Shown piece by piece: positions 36,202-44,815 of a stretch of 54,231 nt of DNA (position 1 is the stretch's first letter; the number at the start of each line of letters is the position of its first letter). A program made the translations under genes and the position numbers. The notes under the pieces were generated by a model, which searched no databases, was not told the DNA's origin, and saw nothing but the letters and a program-made list of their open reading frames with translations. This DNA comes from Deltaproteobacteria bacterium. GTDB lineage: Bacteria; Desulfobacterota; Desulfobacteria; Desulfobacterales; G020354645. Location of the stretch: the NCBI GenBank assembly GCA_020354645.1, contig CP070652.1, forward strand, positions 2,587,410-2,641,640. Direction: 5' to 3'.

Positions 36202-37845
36202 ATGGAACCCATTTTATTGTACGATACCACCTTAAGAGATGGTACCCAGGGTGAAAACATCAATTTTACAGCTGAAGAGAAGATCAAAATCGCACAGCGG
36301 CTGGATGATATTGGGATACATTATATCGAAGGTGGTTGGCCGGGTTCAAATCCGAGAGATAGACGCTTTTTTGAGCTTGCCAAAAATACCAAGTTCAAAA
36401 ATGCCCGTCTAGCAGCCTTTGGTTCAACCCGCAGACCCGGCATGGATCCCGCAGATGACGTTAATGTCACAGCAATGCTTGAAAGCGCCACGCCGGTTGT
36501 TACCATCTTTGGCAAAAGCTGGGATTTGCACGTTGAACAGGTAATGAACAATACCCTGGAAGAAAACCTGGCAAAGATTCGGGAGACGGTCGCAAACTTA
36601 AGTCAAAACAAACGTCAGGTGATTTATGATGCCGAACACTTTTTTGACGGTTTTAAAGAAAACAGCAGTTACGCCCTGAAAACTTTGATGGCTGCTGTGG
36701 ACGGGGGGGCGGACATAGTTGTCCTTTGTGACACAAACGGCGGCACCCTGCCCTTCGAGATCGATTCTATTACCAGGCATGTTCTCAAAATCCTGCGTGA
36801 AAAGCAGGATAAGTCCCCGGTTGATGCGCCCGTTAAAATCGGCATTCACACCCACAACGACAGCGGTATGGCCGCAGCCAACTCCATAACAGCTGTCCGC
36901 GCCGGCGCTCAGCTGGTTCAAGGAACCATCAATGGATACGGGGAAAGATGCGGTAATGCAGATCTGATCTCGATCATACCGATACTCTGCTTAAAGATGG
37001 AACGCCAATGCATTTCCAAACAAAACCTCAAAAAGATCAAGCGCCTGTCGCGATTCGTCAGTGAGGCTGCCAACATTGTTCCATTGAACACAAGACCATT
37101 TGTAGGAAAAAGTGCTTTTGCCCATAAAGGCGGTATCCATGTAAGCGCTATCATGAAAGTACCCCGCGCCTATGAACATTTGAGCCCTGAGTCTGTGGGC
37201 AACGAGCGGCGGGTTCTGGTTTCGGATCTCGCCGGTAAAAGCAATGTGGAGTATAAAGCCAAAGAACTCGGCATTGAACTCGGGCGAAACGGCTACGACA
37301 GCGGCAGGATTGTCTCTAAGATTAAACAGCTGGAGCAGGAAGGATACCAATTCGATGTGGCCGAAGGATCGCTGAAGATCATGATGGAAAAGTTCACGGA
37401 TCAGTTCAAATCTTCTTTTGAGCTGGAATCCTTCAGAGTGACTATTGAAAAAGATAAAAGCCATCCATGCTCCGCCCATGCAACCATTAAAATATCAGTA
37501 GACGGTCGTCAGGAAATTACGGCGGCCGAAGGTCAGGGACCGGTCAGCGCCCTTGACAATGCCTTGCGCAAAGCTCTGGACAAGTTCTTCCCGAACCTCA
37601 ATTCGATGGGGTTGGTAGACTTTAAAGTCCGCGTCATCGACGGGCGCGCCGGTCCCGCGGCCAAAGTAAGGGTTTTAATCGACTCCCGTGATCAAGATGA
37701 AATCTGGAGCACGATCGGTGTATCCGAAGATATTATCGAAGCCAGCTGGCAGGCACTTGCCGATAGCTTTCAGTATAAGCTGTCCAAAGCACAGTCAGCG
37801 TATCGCTCGGCAGAATCGAAAAAAACTGCAACCTCCCGGTCATGA
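36202..37845 (+). CDS. cimA: (R)-citramalate synthase
   Basis: 547 residues of the DRE-TIM acyltransferase family: LYDTTLRDGTQGENINF at the N-terminus and the metal motif HTHNDSGMAAAN. The TIM barrel is followed by a LeuA-type allosteric dimer domain (about 400-530). The TQGENINF variant and length distinguish CimA from LeuA, which is encoded next. It condenses pyruvate and acetyl-CoA to citramalate, giving 2-oxobutyrate for isoleucine without threonine. It lies 16 bp after ilvC, so the operon is ilvB-ilvN-ilvC-cimA. Confidence 0.92.
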   Translation: MEPILLYDTTLRDGTQGENINFTAEEKIKIAQRLDDIGIHYIEGGWPGSNPRDRRFFELAKNTKFKNARLAAFGSTRRPGMDPADDVNVTAMLESATPVVTIFGKSWDLHVEQVMNNTLEENLAKIRETVANLSQNKRQVIYDAEHFFDGFKENSSYALKTLMAAVDGGADIVVLCDTNGGTLPFEIDSITRHVLKILREKQDKSPVDAPVKIGIHTHNDSGMAAANSITAVRAGAQLVQGTINGYGERCGNADLISIIPILCLKMERQCISKQNLKKIKRLSRFVSEAANIVPLNTRPFVGKSAFAHKGGIHVSAIMKVPRAYEHLSPESVGNERRVLVSDLAGKSNVEYKAKELGIELGRNGYDSGRIVSKIKQLEQEGYQFDVAEGSLKIMMEKFTDQFKSSFELESFRVTIEKDKSHPCSAHATIKISVDGRQEITAAEGQGPVSALDNALRKALDKFFPNLNSMGLVDFKVRVIDGRAGPAAKVRVLIDSRDQDEIWSTIGVSEDIIEASWQALADSFQYKLSKAQSAYRSAESKKTATSRS

Positions 37846-38251
37846 GCCCTCGATTTAATAATCACGGTGCGGGTCCATTAGTTGCAGTGTTTCGCCGGAT
37901 GGTAAATGGAATCCAACCATGGGGCACGGAATTTTATTCAGGTTCGAAAAAAATTTCACCGAGCCCTCATTTAATAACTTTTTACAAAACATTACATCAT
38001 TGAAAGGGGTTGTCAGTTGAAAACCAGGGAAGGTATAAACGCCGCAAGACATGTGCACGGCCTTGTCTTGCGGCCAATGCTCAACACAGTCCGTAAATAT
38101 TTCAGGGGTCGAAAAAATTATCCTGGCCCCTGAAACCATCCACTTGACAAGACAAATTGTTAAAAGGTTTGAATGTATATAATATGTTTGGATACTTCAA
38201 CCATTTAACGTATCACCCCGTTAACGACGAAATCAATTATGGAGATCAACA
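37846..38251. other. cimA-leuA gap with two strong hairpins and a leuA promoter
   Basis: Two perfect hairpins lie here: GCCGCAAGAC/GTCTTGCGGC (38041-38050, 38065-38074; 10 bp) and TTTCAGGGG/CCCCTGAAA (38100-38108, 38127-38135; 9 bp, A-rich loop). Neither has a T tract. A perfect -10, TATAAT at 38178-38183, marks a probable leuA promoter with ATTGTT 17 bp upstream and a leader of about 60 nt. A 94-codon minus-strand frame at 37855-38139 spans part of this gap but shows no family sequence. Confidence 0.5.
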
Positions 38252-39790
38252 ATGGAAGACCGTGTATATATATTTGATACAACTCTGAGAGATGGCGAAC
38301 AATCACCCGGGGCCAGCATGAACACCGGCGAAAAACTGCGTTTGGCGGTACAACTGGAAAAATTGGGCGTTGATGTACTGGAAGCCGGATTCCCGGCAGC
38401 CTCCGAAGGGGATCTTGACGCAGTTTCAAAAATAGCGAGTAAACTGAAAAAAACCGAAGTGGCGGCCTTGGCACGAACATCCAAAGAAGATATAGATCTG
38501 GCCTGGCAAGCCATAAGACATGCCGCCAAACCACGGATACACACGTTTATTGCGACTTCCGATATTCACATGAAGTACAAACTGAAACTGACGCCTGCCG
38601 AAGTAATTAAAAAGACTGTCGAGGCTGTAAAATACGCAAAATCCTTTACCGATAATGTAGAGTTTTCAGCCGAAGACGGTTCGCGCAGTGATCGTGATTT
38701 TCTGTGCAAAGTTTTTGAAGCCGCCATTGAGACGGGCGCCACCACCGTTAATCTCCCGGACACCGTAGGGTATGCGATTCCGGCAGAATTTTTAGATTTG
38801 GTTAAATATGTGATCAGTCATACACCCAACAGCGACAGGGCAATATTCAGCATACACTGTCATAATGATTTGGGCCTCGCCACGGCTAATACAATTTCAG
38901 CGATCCATGCTGGCGCCAGGCAGGCAGAAGTCACCATAAACGGAATCGGTGAAAGAGCCGGTAACACGTCCTTGGAGGAAGTGGTTATGGCTTTGCACAC
39001 CCGCCCAAATTTTATGCCCGTAACTACCGGAATCAACACCAATCTCATATATCCGACCAGCAGGCTGGTCAGCATGATTACCGGTATCATCGTGCAGCCC
39101 AATAAAGCTATCGTGGGGGCCAACGCCTTTGCACACGAGGCGGGTATACACCAGGACGGTGTTCTGAAAAACCCGATGACCTATGAAATCATGAAACCCG
39201 AAACCATAGGTCTCAGTACCAATAAACTTATACTGGGTAAGCATTCGGGACGCCATGCCCTGCGTTCTCATCTCAAGGAAATGGGCTATGACCTTTCGGA
39301 TGAAGAGTTAAACCTGGTGTTTAAAAAATTCAAAGAGCTGGCGGACAAGAAAAAACATGTAGTGGATGAAGACTTGGAAGTTATTGTCACGGAGGGCATT
39401 CTGCGCACCAAAGACATCTTTCAGCTGGAATACCTGCACGTCACCAGCGGGACTACCGTACTGCCGATGGCCAGTGTTAAACTTTCAATAAATGGACGAT
39501 CTGTGCGGGGCGCAGGTTATGGCAATGGACCGATTGATTCGGCTTTTAATTCGATTGCCAAGCTAACCGGAACGCAATCGGAACTGCTAAGGTTTTCCGT
39601 AAGCGCCTTGACCGGCGGCACGGATGCCCAAGGAGAGGTAACTGTTCGATTAAGAGAAAACGGCCTGGTGGCACTCGGCAAGGGTGCTGATCCGGACATT
39701 ATCACTGCCAGTGCCAAAGCCTATATTAACGGTTTAAATCGTTTAGAATATTTGAAGACGCATCCGGTGAAAGAATCTGCGGTTCTGTAG
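38252..39790 (+). CDS. leuA: 2-isopropylmalate synthase
   Basis: 512 residues: FDTTLRDGEQSPGASMN at the N-terminus, the metal-binding HCHNDLGLATAN, and GERAGNTSLEEVVMAL, all typical of bacterial LeuA. The C-terminal regulatory domain for leucine feedback is present (from about residue 390; GTQSELLRFSVSALTGGTDA). It makes isopropylmalate from 2-oxoisovalerate and acetyl-CoA, the committing step to leucine. GGAGA lies before the ATG. Despite its place next to the ilv operon it seems to have its own promoter. leuB, leuC and leuD are not in the window. Confidence 0.95.
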   Translation: MEDRVYIFDTTLRDGEQSPGASMNTGEKLRLAVQLEKLGVDVLEAGFPAASEGDLDAVSKIASKLKKTEVAALARTSKEDIDLAWQAIRHAAKPRIHTFIATSDIHMKYKLKLTPAEVIKKTVEAVKYAKSFTDNVEFSAEDGSRSDRDFLCKVFEAAIETGATTVNLPDTVGYAIPAEFLDLVKYVISHTPNSDRAIFSIHCHNDLGLATANTISAIHAGARQAEVTINGIGERAGNTSLEEVVMALHTRPNFMPVTTGINTNLIYPTSRLVSMITGIIVQPNKAIVGANAFAHEAGIHQDGVLKNPMTYEIMKPETIGLSTNKLILGKHSGRHALRSHLKEMGYDLSDEELNLVFKKFKELADKKKHVVDEDLEVIVTEGILRTKDIFQLEYLHVTSGTTVLPMASVKLSINGRSVRGAGYGNGPIDSAFNSIAKLTGTQSELLRFSVSALTGGTDAQGEVTVRLRENGLVALGKGADPDIITASAKAYINGLNRLEYLKTHPVKESAVL

Positions 39791-39816
39791 CACGCGCTAG
39801 TTGCTATTTTGTACCT

Positions 39817-40117
39817 ATTTTGAGAACTTTTGTCCGCTAGCGCTCAGCGAAGCGGAGCGCCTGTCCCGCCGGGGCCTGATCAGAGAAAGGCGGATAAAAT
39901 TTTGAACTGTTTGAGGGCCTTCGCCCGAGTTTTCAGGATTTAGCGCAGCGAGCTTGGCACTTTACAGCCCGCCAAAGATCTGTGGCGGATAAAAAGGCGC
40001 AAACACCTCGGCTGCCTTCGACCTGCCACCTTCGGCCTGCGCTCATGTCGAAGGCAGTCCCCGAGCTTGCCGAGGGGAGCTCGTCGCAGGCCGGTGAAAA
40101 CGAGGTTTTGAAACTGC
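39817..40117. repeat. Structured dispersed repeat, copy 1
   Basis: About 300 bp that reappear at 53923-54155 in the same orientation. The ends match exactly (TTTTGAGAACTTTTGTCC at the left, TTTTGAAACTGC at the right). It contains paired arms AAATTTTGAA/TTCAGGATTT (39897-39906, 39932-39941), CCGCCA/TGGCGG, and an 11-bp perfect inverted repeat CTGCCTTCGAC/GTCGAAGGCAG (40012-40022, 40047-40057) absent from copy 2. It fills the gap between leuA and the YtfJ-like gene and stops two bases before the latter's stop codon. No coding frame is apparent. It looks like a MITE or REP-type element. Confidence 0.8.
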
Positions 40118-40119
40118 TT

Positions 40120-40650
40120 CTATTTATATTGCAAGTCGATGGCGAGTTGAACAAGTTTTTCAACCTGATCATCGGGTACCCGACCTCGAACAATTGCCCG
40201 GCAAATGCGATTTTTATCCAGTAAAATAGCATTGGCCGTGTCTTTTTTTAGGCCCCATGCCTCCCGTAAAGTGGCCTTGTAGTCAAAAAGGATCGTGGTG
40301 TTGTACTTTTTGGCCTTTTTGCCGGCAATTAAACGGATGGCAAAGTTGGGTTTCCAGGTGGCTGCGCAATCGGCAATGCCGATGCCCTTGTAAAGTTCTT
40401 TTCTTAGCCGTTTTTCATCTGAAGCCCCTTTCATGGCATCGGTGAAATGTTCGTTGAGGTCAGCCTCATCAGGGTCAACATAATTTACCAGCAGGACCTT
40501 CCCCGCCCAGGATTCCATCGTGTAAATCTTTCCTTCGGCGTCCTTAAAAGACCAGTCAGCAGCCTTCATTCCCACTTTCAGCCCTTCGGCCCAGGCGTGT
40601 GACCCGAACAAGAACATTACCGCAGCCAAGCTCAAAAAATACTTATTCAT
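40120..40650 (-). CDS. YtfJ-like periplasmic thioredoxin-fold protein
   Basis: 176 residues. A signal peptide (1-21, ending SHAWA) precedes a domain with the thioredoxin-like order: VGMKAADWSFKDAEGKIYTM, WAGKVLLVNYVDPDEADLNE, NTTILFDYKATLREAWGL and AILLDKNRICRAIVRGRV. The usual CxxC is absent (VDPDEAD at that place), as in the YtfJ family, so redox chemistry is unlikely by the standard route. AGGGAGG lies upstream of the ATG. It is a single gene, convergent with leuA across a repeat element. Function unknown. Confidence 0.75.
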   Translation of the reverse strand: MNKYFLSLAAVMFLFGSHAWAEGLKVGMKAADWSFKDAEGKIYTMESWAGKVLLVNYVDPDEADLNEHFTDAMKGASDEKRLRKELYKGIGIADCAATWKPNFAIRLIAGKKAKKYNTTILFDYKATLREAWGLKKDTANAILLDKNRICRAIVRGRVPDDQVEKLVQLAIDLQYK

Positions 40651-40709
40651 CAGGACCTCCCTGTCTTTTAAGTTTAACTTTACAATCTGAATATAATTCT
40701 GAGATGTTA

Positions 40710-41639
40710 TTAACTATATGATGTTTCGAGGGTACCGATGATGTCGCTCAGTTTATCGATATTATTTTCTCTCAAATAGGTTCCGATACCGTCAAGAATA
40801 TCAATAGTTGCGCGCGGATTTACAAAGTTGGCGGTGCCGACTTCAATAGCCACTGCCCCTGCGATAAAGAACTCTACAGCGTCGCTGGCGGTCATGATTC
40901 CCCCTATTCCAATGACCGGAATCTCGACAGATTGAACTACCTGCCAAACCATCCGCAAAGCAACCGGTTTAATTGCCGGACCCGAAAGCCCACCGGTAAT
41001 AGTGGCCAGGTTTGAACGACGGGTGGCGATATCAATCGCCATGCCGGTAATGGTGTTGATCAGTGATAAGGCATCGGCCCCGGCGCCTTGGGCACTTTTG
41101 GCAATCTCGGTGACGTCGGTGACATTGGGAGTGAGTTTGACGATGACGGTTTTGGAAGTTCGGTCCCGCACCGCCTTTACTACTTCGGCTGTAGCAGCCG
41201 GATCTACGCCAAACGCCAACCCACCGGCTTTAACATTGGGGCAGGATATATTTACCTCGATCCCGGAAATTTCATCGAGTTCATCTATCTGACCGGCCAA
41301 CTCCGCGTATTCCGCGATGCTTTTACCGTAAATGTTTACAAATACTGGTGTGGATAATCCTTTTAAAAACGGAAGTTTATCATTTACAAACGCCTTGATA
41401 CCGACATTTTCCAAGCCGATGGCATTCAGCATACCGCAAGGAGTTTCAGCAATCCTGGGTGGTTTGTTTCCCGGCGAAGGCTCAAGTGACAGGCCCTTGA
41501 CGATAATTGCCCCCAGACGGGTTAAGTCTACCAGTCGTTCAAATTCCCGGGCGTACCCGAATGTGCCCGAGGCCGTCATGACAGGATTTTTAAGAACGAT
41601 TCCCCCGATGTCTGTTTGCAAGTCTGGCTTTTTTTCCAT
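40710..41639 (-). CDS. pyrD: Dihydroorotate dehydrogenase, class 1B catalytic subunit
   Basis: 309 residues, TIM barrel with FMN. The catalytic base is Cys133 in EVNISCPNVKAGG, which marks class 1 enzymes. SGTFGYAREFERL, NAIGLENVG, KLTPNVTDVTEIA and IGIGGIMTASDAVEF are class 1B sequence. It oxidises dihydroorotate to orotate in pyrimidine synthesis. Class 1B enzymes need the iron-sulfur flavoprotein PyrK to pass electrons to NAD; no pyrK is in this window, although the pair is often adjacent. It lies 28 bp after the MBL-fold gene on the same strand, so both may be co-transcribed. Confidence 0.93.
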   Translation of the reverse strand: MEKKPDLQTDIGGIVLKNPVMTASGTFGYAREFERLVDLTRLGAIIVKGLSLEPSPGNKPPRIAETPCGMLNAIGLENVGIKAFVNDKLPFLKGLSTPVFVNIYGKSIAEYAELAGQIDELDEISGIEVNISCPNVKAGGLAFGVDPAATAEVVKAVRDRTSKTVIVKLTPNVTDVTEIAKSAQGAGADALSLINTITGMAIDIATRRSNLATITGGLSGPAIKPVALRMVWQVVQSVEIPVIGIGGIMTASDAVEFFIAGAVAIEVGTANFVNPRATIDILDGIGTYLRENNIDKLSDIIGTLETSYS

Positions 41640-41667
41640 TGATCAACCGTAACTTCTTGGAGACAAA

Positions 41668-42606
41668 TCAATGCATTTTCTGAATTTGTATTGTTGAATT
41701 GGGTGTCTTAGCCATTTGGTTCTGGACTGCCTTTATTCTGGCCTCCAAATTAAGCAGATAAGCAGATTCAATCTGTTTCGGGCCGGGATTGGAATCATAC
41801 TCAAAAGCTTTGATCCTTTTTTTTACCCGATCTATATCCCAATTTTCTTCGATTAAACTGGTTTCCACCAATTTCCGGAAATTTCCGTGTTCGGCAATGG
41901 AATCCCGCATATATTTGCGACTATCCTGACCGGTGTACACAAAAAGATGCCCCAGGCATATAACATCGAAATCCAGTCGGCCGAGTAGTTTCATGGATTG
42001 ATGATATTCATCACAGTCGGCAAGGCACTCGGAAAAGATATAGCCGGTCAGATCGGGTTGACCGCCAGCTTCAGAGGAGAATAAAACCTTTTTTTCGGGT
42101 ATGAAGTAGCTCAAACAATCCCAGGTCTGGCCGGGAGTTTCAAAAGCACACACTGTGAAACCCTTAGCCGGCTTAATAACTTCCCCATTCCCCACTGTGT
42201 CATCTATTTCAAAAGGCTCAAAGTTGGCTGAAGCGTGAAATTCAATGCCAAGCTCCTTTAATGACAGCCCTGCTGAATGATTCAGTTCGCGTATCAATGC
42301 AATCGCATTGGGTCGGGCCAGAATTTTCCGCGCTTTGCTTGAGGAAATAACCTGCAGGGAAGGAAAATTATTTTTGAGTGCCGATACGGCACCGCAATGG
42401 TCAAAATGAGAGTGGGTCAGGAAGCAGTAACCCGGCTTTCGCTGGCCGAGGACTTTTTTGATTTCGGCTGCATAAATTTCCCCCAAACAGGAAATACCCG
42501 CATCAAAAATAGCGGGGCGATCGCCATCCAGCAAATATATGGGTATCGCCGGATGGCCCAGCATATAAAGATCTTCAATTATTTTTCCGGTTTTATTGAT
42601 GACCAC
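41668..42606 (-). CDS. Metallo-beta-lactamase-fold protein with altered metal motifs
   Basis: 312 residues from a GTG start (GGGGA upstream). The first MBL motif is normal, THSHFDHCG, and the last His is in CLGHLFVYTG. Two metal positions differ from the family rule: the motif usually read TPGHT is TPGQTWDC, and the Asp of motif 4 is Glu in LFSSEAGGQPD. This suggests a mononuclear or altered metal site. The C-terminal 70 residues are helical and Lys/Glu-rich. The substrate is unknown; hydrolase of a thioester, lactone or oxygen-reducing relatives are all possible. It lies directly upstream of pyrD on the same strand. Confidence 0.75.
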   Translation of the reverse strand: MVINKTGKIIEDLYMLGHPAIPIYLLDGDRPAIFDAGISCLGEIYAAEIKKVLGQRKPGYCFLTHSHFDHCGAVSALKNNFPSLQVISSSKARKILARPNAIALIRELNHSAGLSLKELGIEFHASANFEPFEIDDTVGNGEVIKPAKGFTVCAFETPGQTWDCLSYFIPEKKVLFSSEAGGQPDLTGYIFSECLADCDEYHQSMKLLGRLDFDVICLGHLFVYTGQDSRKYMRDSIAEHGNFRKLVETSLIEENWDIDRVKKRIKAFEYDSNPGPKQIESAYLLNLEARIKAVQNQMAKTPNSTIQIQKMH

Positions 42607-43018
42607 GCCGAATCCCCAGACCGCCTTATGGTTGCGACCGTTGCCTCGAAATACTTTTTAAAGCCATTGAGCGATCTTTTGTTCAAAAACACTGCATCGA
42701 TTTGTCATCCAGAAAAAAATCAGGCAAGGTGTTATAAACCATATGCAGCCCCGGATCAAGGCAAATTGATTTTTGCGATACGCGATTGGTTGTCAACATT
42801 AGGTTGCAATTGTCTTCACGGTTGTACCGATTCAGACGAGAGGCAAGTAACTCATGGGGCGGGGCAATTATTTCAACCACCAGATACCGCATCACTGTCG
42901 ATTGGGCTGGGAATGGGAAACTTCGTGGCAGGGGAAAATGGATGAAAAAGTCGGAGTATAAAGCAGATCTTTTAATTCCTGGACCCTAACCACGAGGAGA
43001 TCACTCCAGGGCCTTTTT
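42607..43018. other. Intergenic region with a possible plus-strand terminator
   Basis: No gene can be defended. A 70-codon minus-strand frame at 42683-42895 is possible but unrecognised. On the plus strand a 15-codon frame (ATG 42943, ending 42990) follows AGGGG, and CCTGGA/TCCAGG (42978-42983, 43005-43010) is followed by seven T residues (43014-43020), as in a terminator. What would be transcribed rightwards here is unclear. Confidence 0.3.
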
Positions 43019-44725
43019 TTATCTTTTGGCCAACGGATACCCCAGCAGATGACTGCCGCCTTTTTTGCCGACAAGAGATCCGGGCTCGGATATCACGAAA
43101 AGCAGCCGGTCATCCGACACCGTAAGCCCCTGTATGGGTTTTTCTATCTCTTCGCCTAGTTCGCCCTTGGTGAATCCTCCGTCTTGGTATTTCAATACCA
43201 CCAGTCGGGTCTTTTTAACATTTGGGGTGATTCCCGGGGCAGTGAAGATGGCTTTGTGTGAGGACACCGCTATCACCTCCAAGCATCCGTCGCCGTCGAT
43301 ATCTTCAGTTACCGGAGAGATCTCAAAGGCAACGGTCTGGGTCATAATGTCCTTGGTTAAAAGTTCTTTTTCATAGGTTAGCACTGATATCGTTCCCCCC
43401 ATTTCTTTTGGAGAGGCATAAACCTGCGTCTTTCCGCGGTAGACATAGAGTATACCGGACCGAATGAATACGGACTCGAGTTTACCATCACCCGTAAGAT
43501 CGGCAATTTGACTCCCCAGCACGGTAAATCTGCGGGGGAAAGAAATCGGTGGTCTGGCAGTTTTGATTTTACCACCTTTTAGAATCACTTTCCTAATGTT
43601 GGCCCCGAAGAATTCCTCCCCGTCGAAGGTCTGTCCCAAAAGCGTTTCCGGCCGGCCATCGCCGTCCACGTCAAATGTCCCCAAGATCCTTGGACTATCT
43701 ATTTTCACCGGGGAAAGGTGACCGTCTGAAAATTTAAATATAGTGCTAGCCAATTGCCTGTCATGCCAAGCAACAACAGTCAAATAAACCGGTTCCCCTT
43801 CTGCCGGCAGCCACCATTTCAATGCCAGTATCTGGGCCGGAACAGGGGTGTCACCTTTCGCAATGATGTCTACCTTGTCCGTGACCGCAAAGATATAAAT
43901 TTGAGAACCATCGGTGGTGGCCATCAAAATCCGGGCGCCTCGTTTTACAAAATCAGACATCAGGGTGACGCCGGGCAGATTTCCGATGGTTCGGGCTTCT
44001 TTGAAAACCGTGCGAAAGCGAATGTCTCTTTTTTCTTCCGGCATTCCGGCTGGCGACTTCGCCTGTGGCACGGTAAAAGGAATTTTGACGGCAGCAGAGA
44101 GAGATCCGGGCAGATCGTACTGATGAATAATCAGAAAATCAGGGCCGCGAACTTCAAGGCCGTTTTCAGTCAAAATAAACATTAAGGCGTATGTTTTTCC
44201 GGAAACCGGTGGAAGTTTCTCAGGTCTTGAGCGCTGGGCACTCTCATACGTCTGCCAGTCCAGTCCGGACAGCAGGGCTTGAAGCTGAGCTGAAAAGGTT
44301 TTGCCCGCTGCCGTATAATCCCACATAACGGCCGGCAGATTTTCAAAACGTCGGATGGGATCCCCCGCTTTTATTTCAGCGGTCTTGCTCAGCAGTCGGG
44401 CAAAAGAATAGCCCTGCTTTAAACGGGTTGCCTGCAGGATTGCTTTGGCTTTTTCCAGAGTGCCGAGCACTTTGCCGGTCACCGGATGGACAATATCTTC
44501 GCCGGCAGCCAACACGCTGAAAAGATCTCCAGTTGACAACCCGTGGCTCTTGTCAAGATCAATAATATACTCGTCACCTACTGATTTTACCACGTAGCCG
44601 GACAACGGCCTGAAGTCCTCTGCGATTTGATCGATTACGGCCGCCGGCACTGTAATGCTCGACAGGCAGACAATCACGGCCGACAAAAATAAAGGCTTGC
44701 GTAACAAACACCGTCGGATACCCAT
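43019..44725 (-). CDS. Secreted FG-GAP/VCBS-like repeat protein
   Basis: 568 residues with a signal peptide (to about residue 28, ending TVPAA). The N-terminal 120 residues form a separate domain (FRPLSGYVVKSVGDEYIIDL, with GLSTGDLFSVLAAG) like those in flagellar or envelope assembly proteins. The C-terminal half has beta-propeller blades with calcium-type loops: DVDGDGRPE, DLTGDGKLE and DIDGDGCLE. A role as an extracytoplasmic scaffold or binding protein is likely. It follows the porin gene on the same strand with a perfect hairpin between them, so they may be partly co-expressed. Confidence 0.72.
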   Translation of the reverse strand: MGIRRCLLRKPLFLSAVIVCLSSITVPAAVIDQIAEDFRPLSGYVVKSVGDEYIIDLDKSHGLSTGDLFSVLAAGEDIVHPVTGKVLGTLEKAKAILQATRLKQGYSFARLLSKTAEIKAGDPIRRFENLPAVMWDYTAAGKTFSAQLQALLSGLDWQTYESAQRSRPEKLPPVSGKTYALMFILTENGLEVRGPDFLIIHQYDLPGSLSAAVKIPFTVPQAKSPAGMPEEKRDIRFRTVFKEARTIGNLPGVTLMSDFVKRGARILMATTDGSQIYIFAVTDKVDIIAKGDTPVPAQILALKWWLPAEGEPVYLTVVAWHDRQLASTIFKFSDGHLSPVKIDSPRILGTFDVDGDGRPETLLGQTFDGEEFFGANIRKVILKGGKIKTARPPISFPRRFTVLGSQIADLTGDGKLESVFIRSGILYVYRGKTQVYASPKEMGGTISVLTYEKELLTKDIMTQTVAFEISPVTEDIDGDGCLEVIAVSSHKAIFTAPGITPNVKKTRLVVLKYQDGGFTKGELGEEIEKPIQGLTVSDDRLLFVISEPGSLVGKKGGSHLLGYPLAKR

Positions 44726-44764
44726 AAATTGAAACCTTTAAGCCCTTTTGCCTTTTAAATAGAC

Positions 44765-44790
44765 AGAGACCGGCGGGGCCGCCGGTCTCT
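44765..44790 (-). terminator. Perfect hairpin between porin and FG-GAP genes
   Basis: AGAGACCGGCGG (44765-44776) and CCGCCGGTCTCT (44779-44790) are perfectly complementary over 12 bp with a two-base loop. On the minus strand it follows the porin stop by 26 bp. The downstream sequence (TATTTAAAA) is only modestly T-rich, so it could be a partial terminator or an mRNA 3'-end stabiliser lowering expression of the next gene. Confidence 0.55.
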
Positions 44791-44815
44791 ATTGTTCTCG
44801 GTTTATGAAATCCGG

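Noticed and set aside
37855..38139. 94-codon minus-strand frame in the cimA-leuA gap
   Set aside because: It runs across the strong 10-bp hairpin and shows no family sequence or ribosome site.
42397..42945. 182-codon plus-strand frame over the MBL-gene start
   Set aside because: It is antisense to a gene with clear MBL motifs and shows no protein-like pattern of its own.
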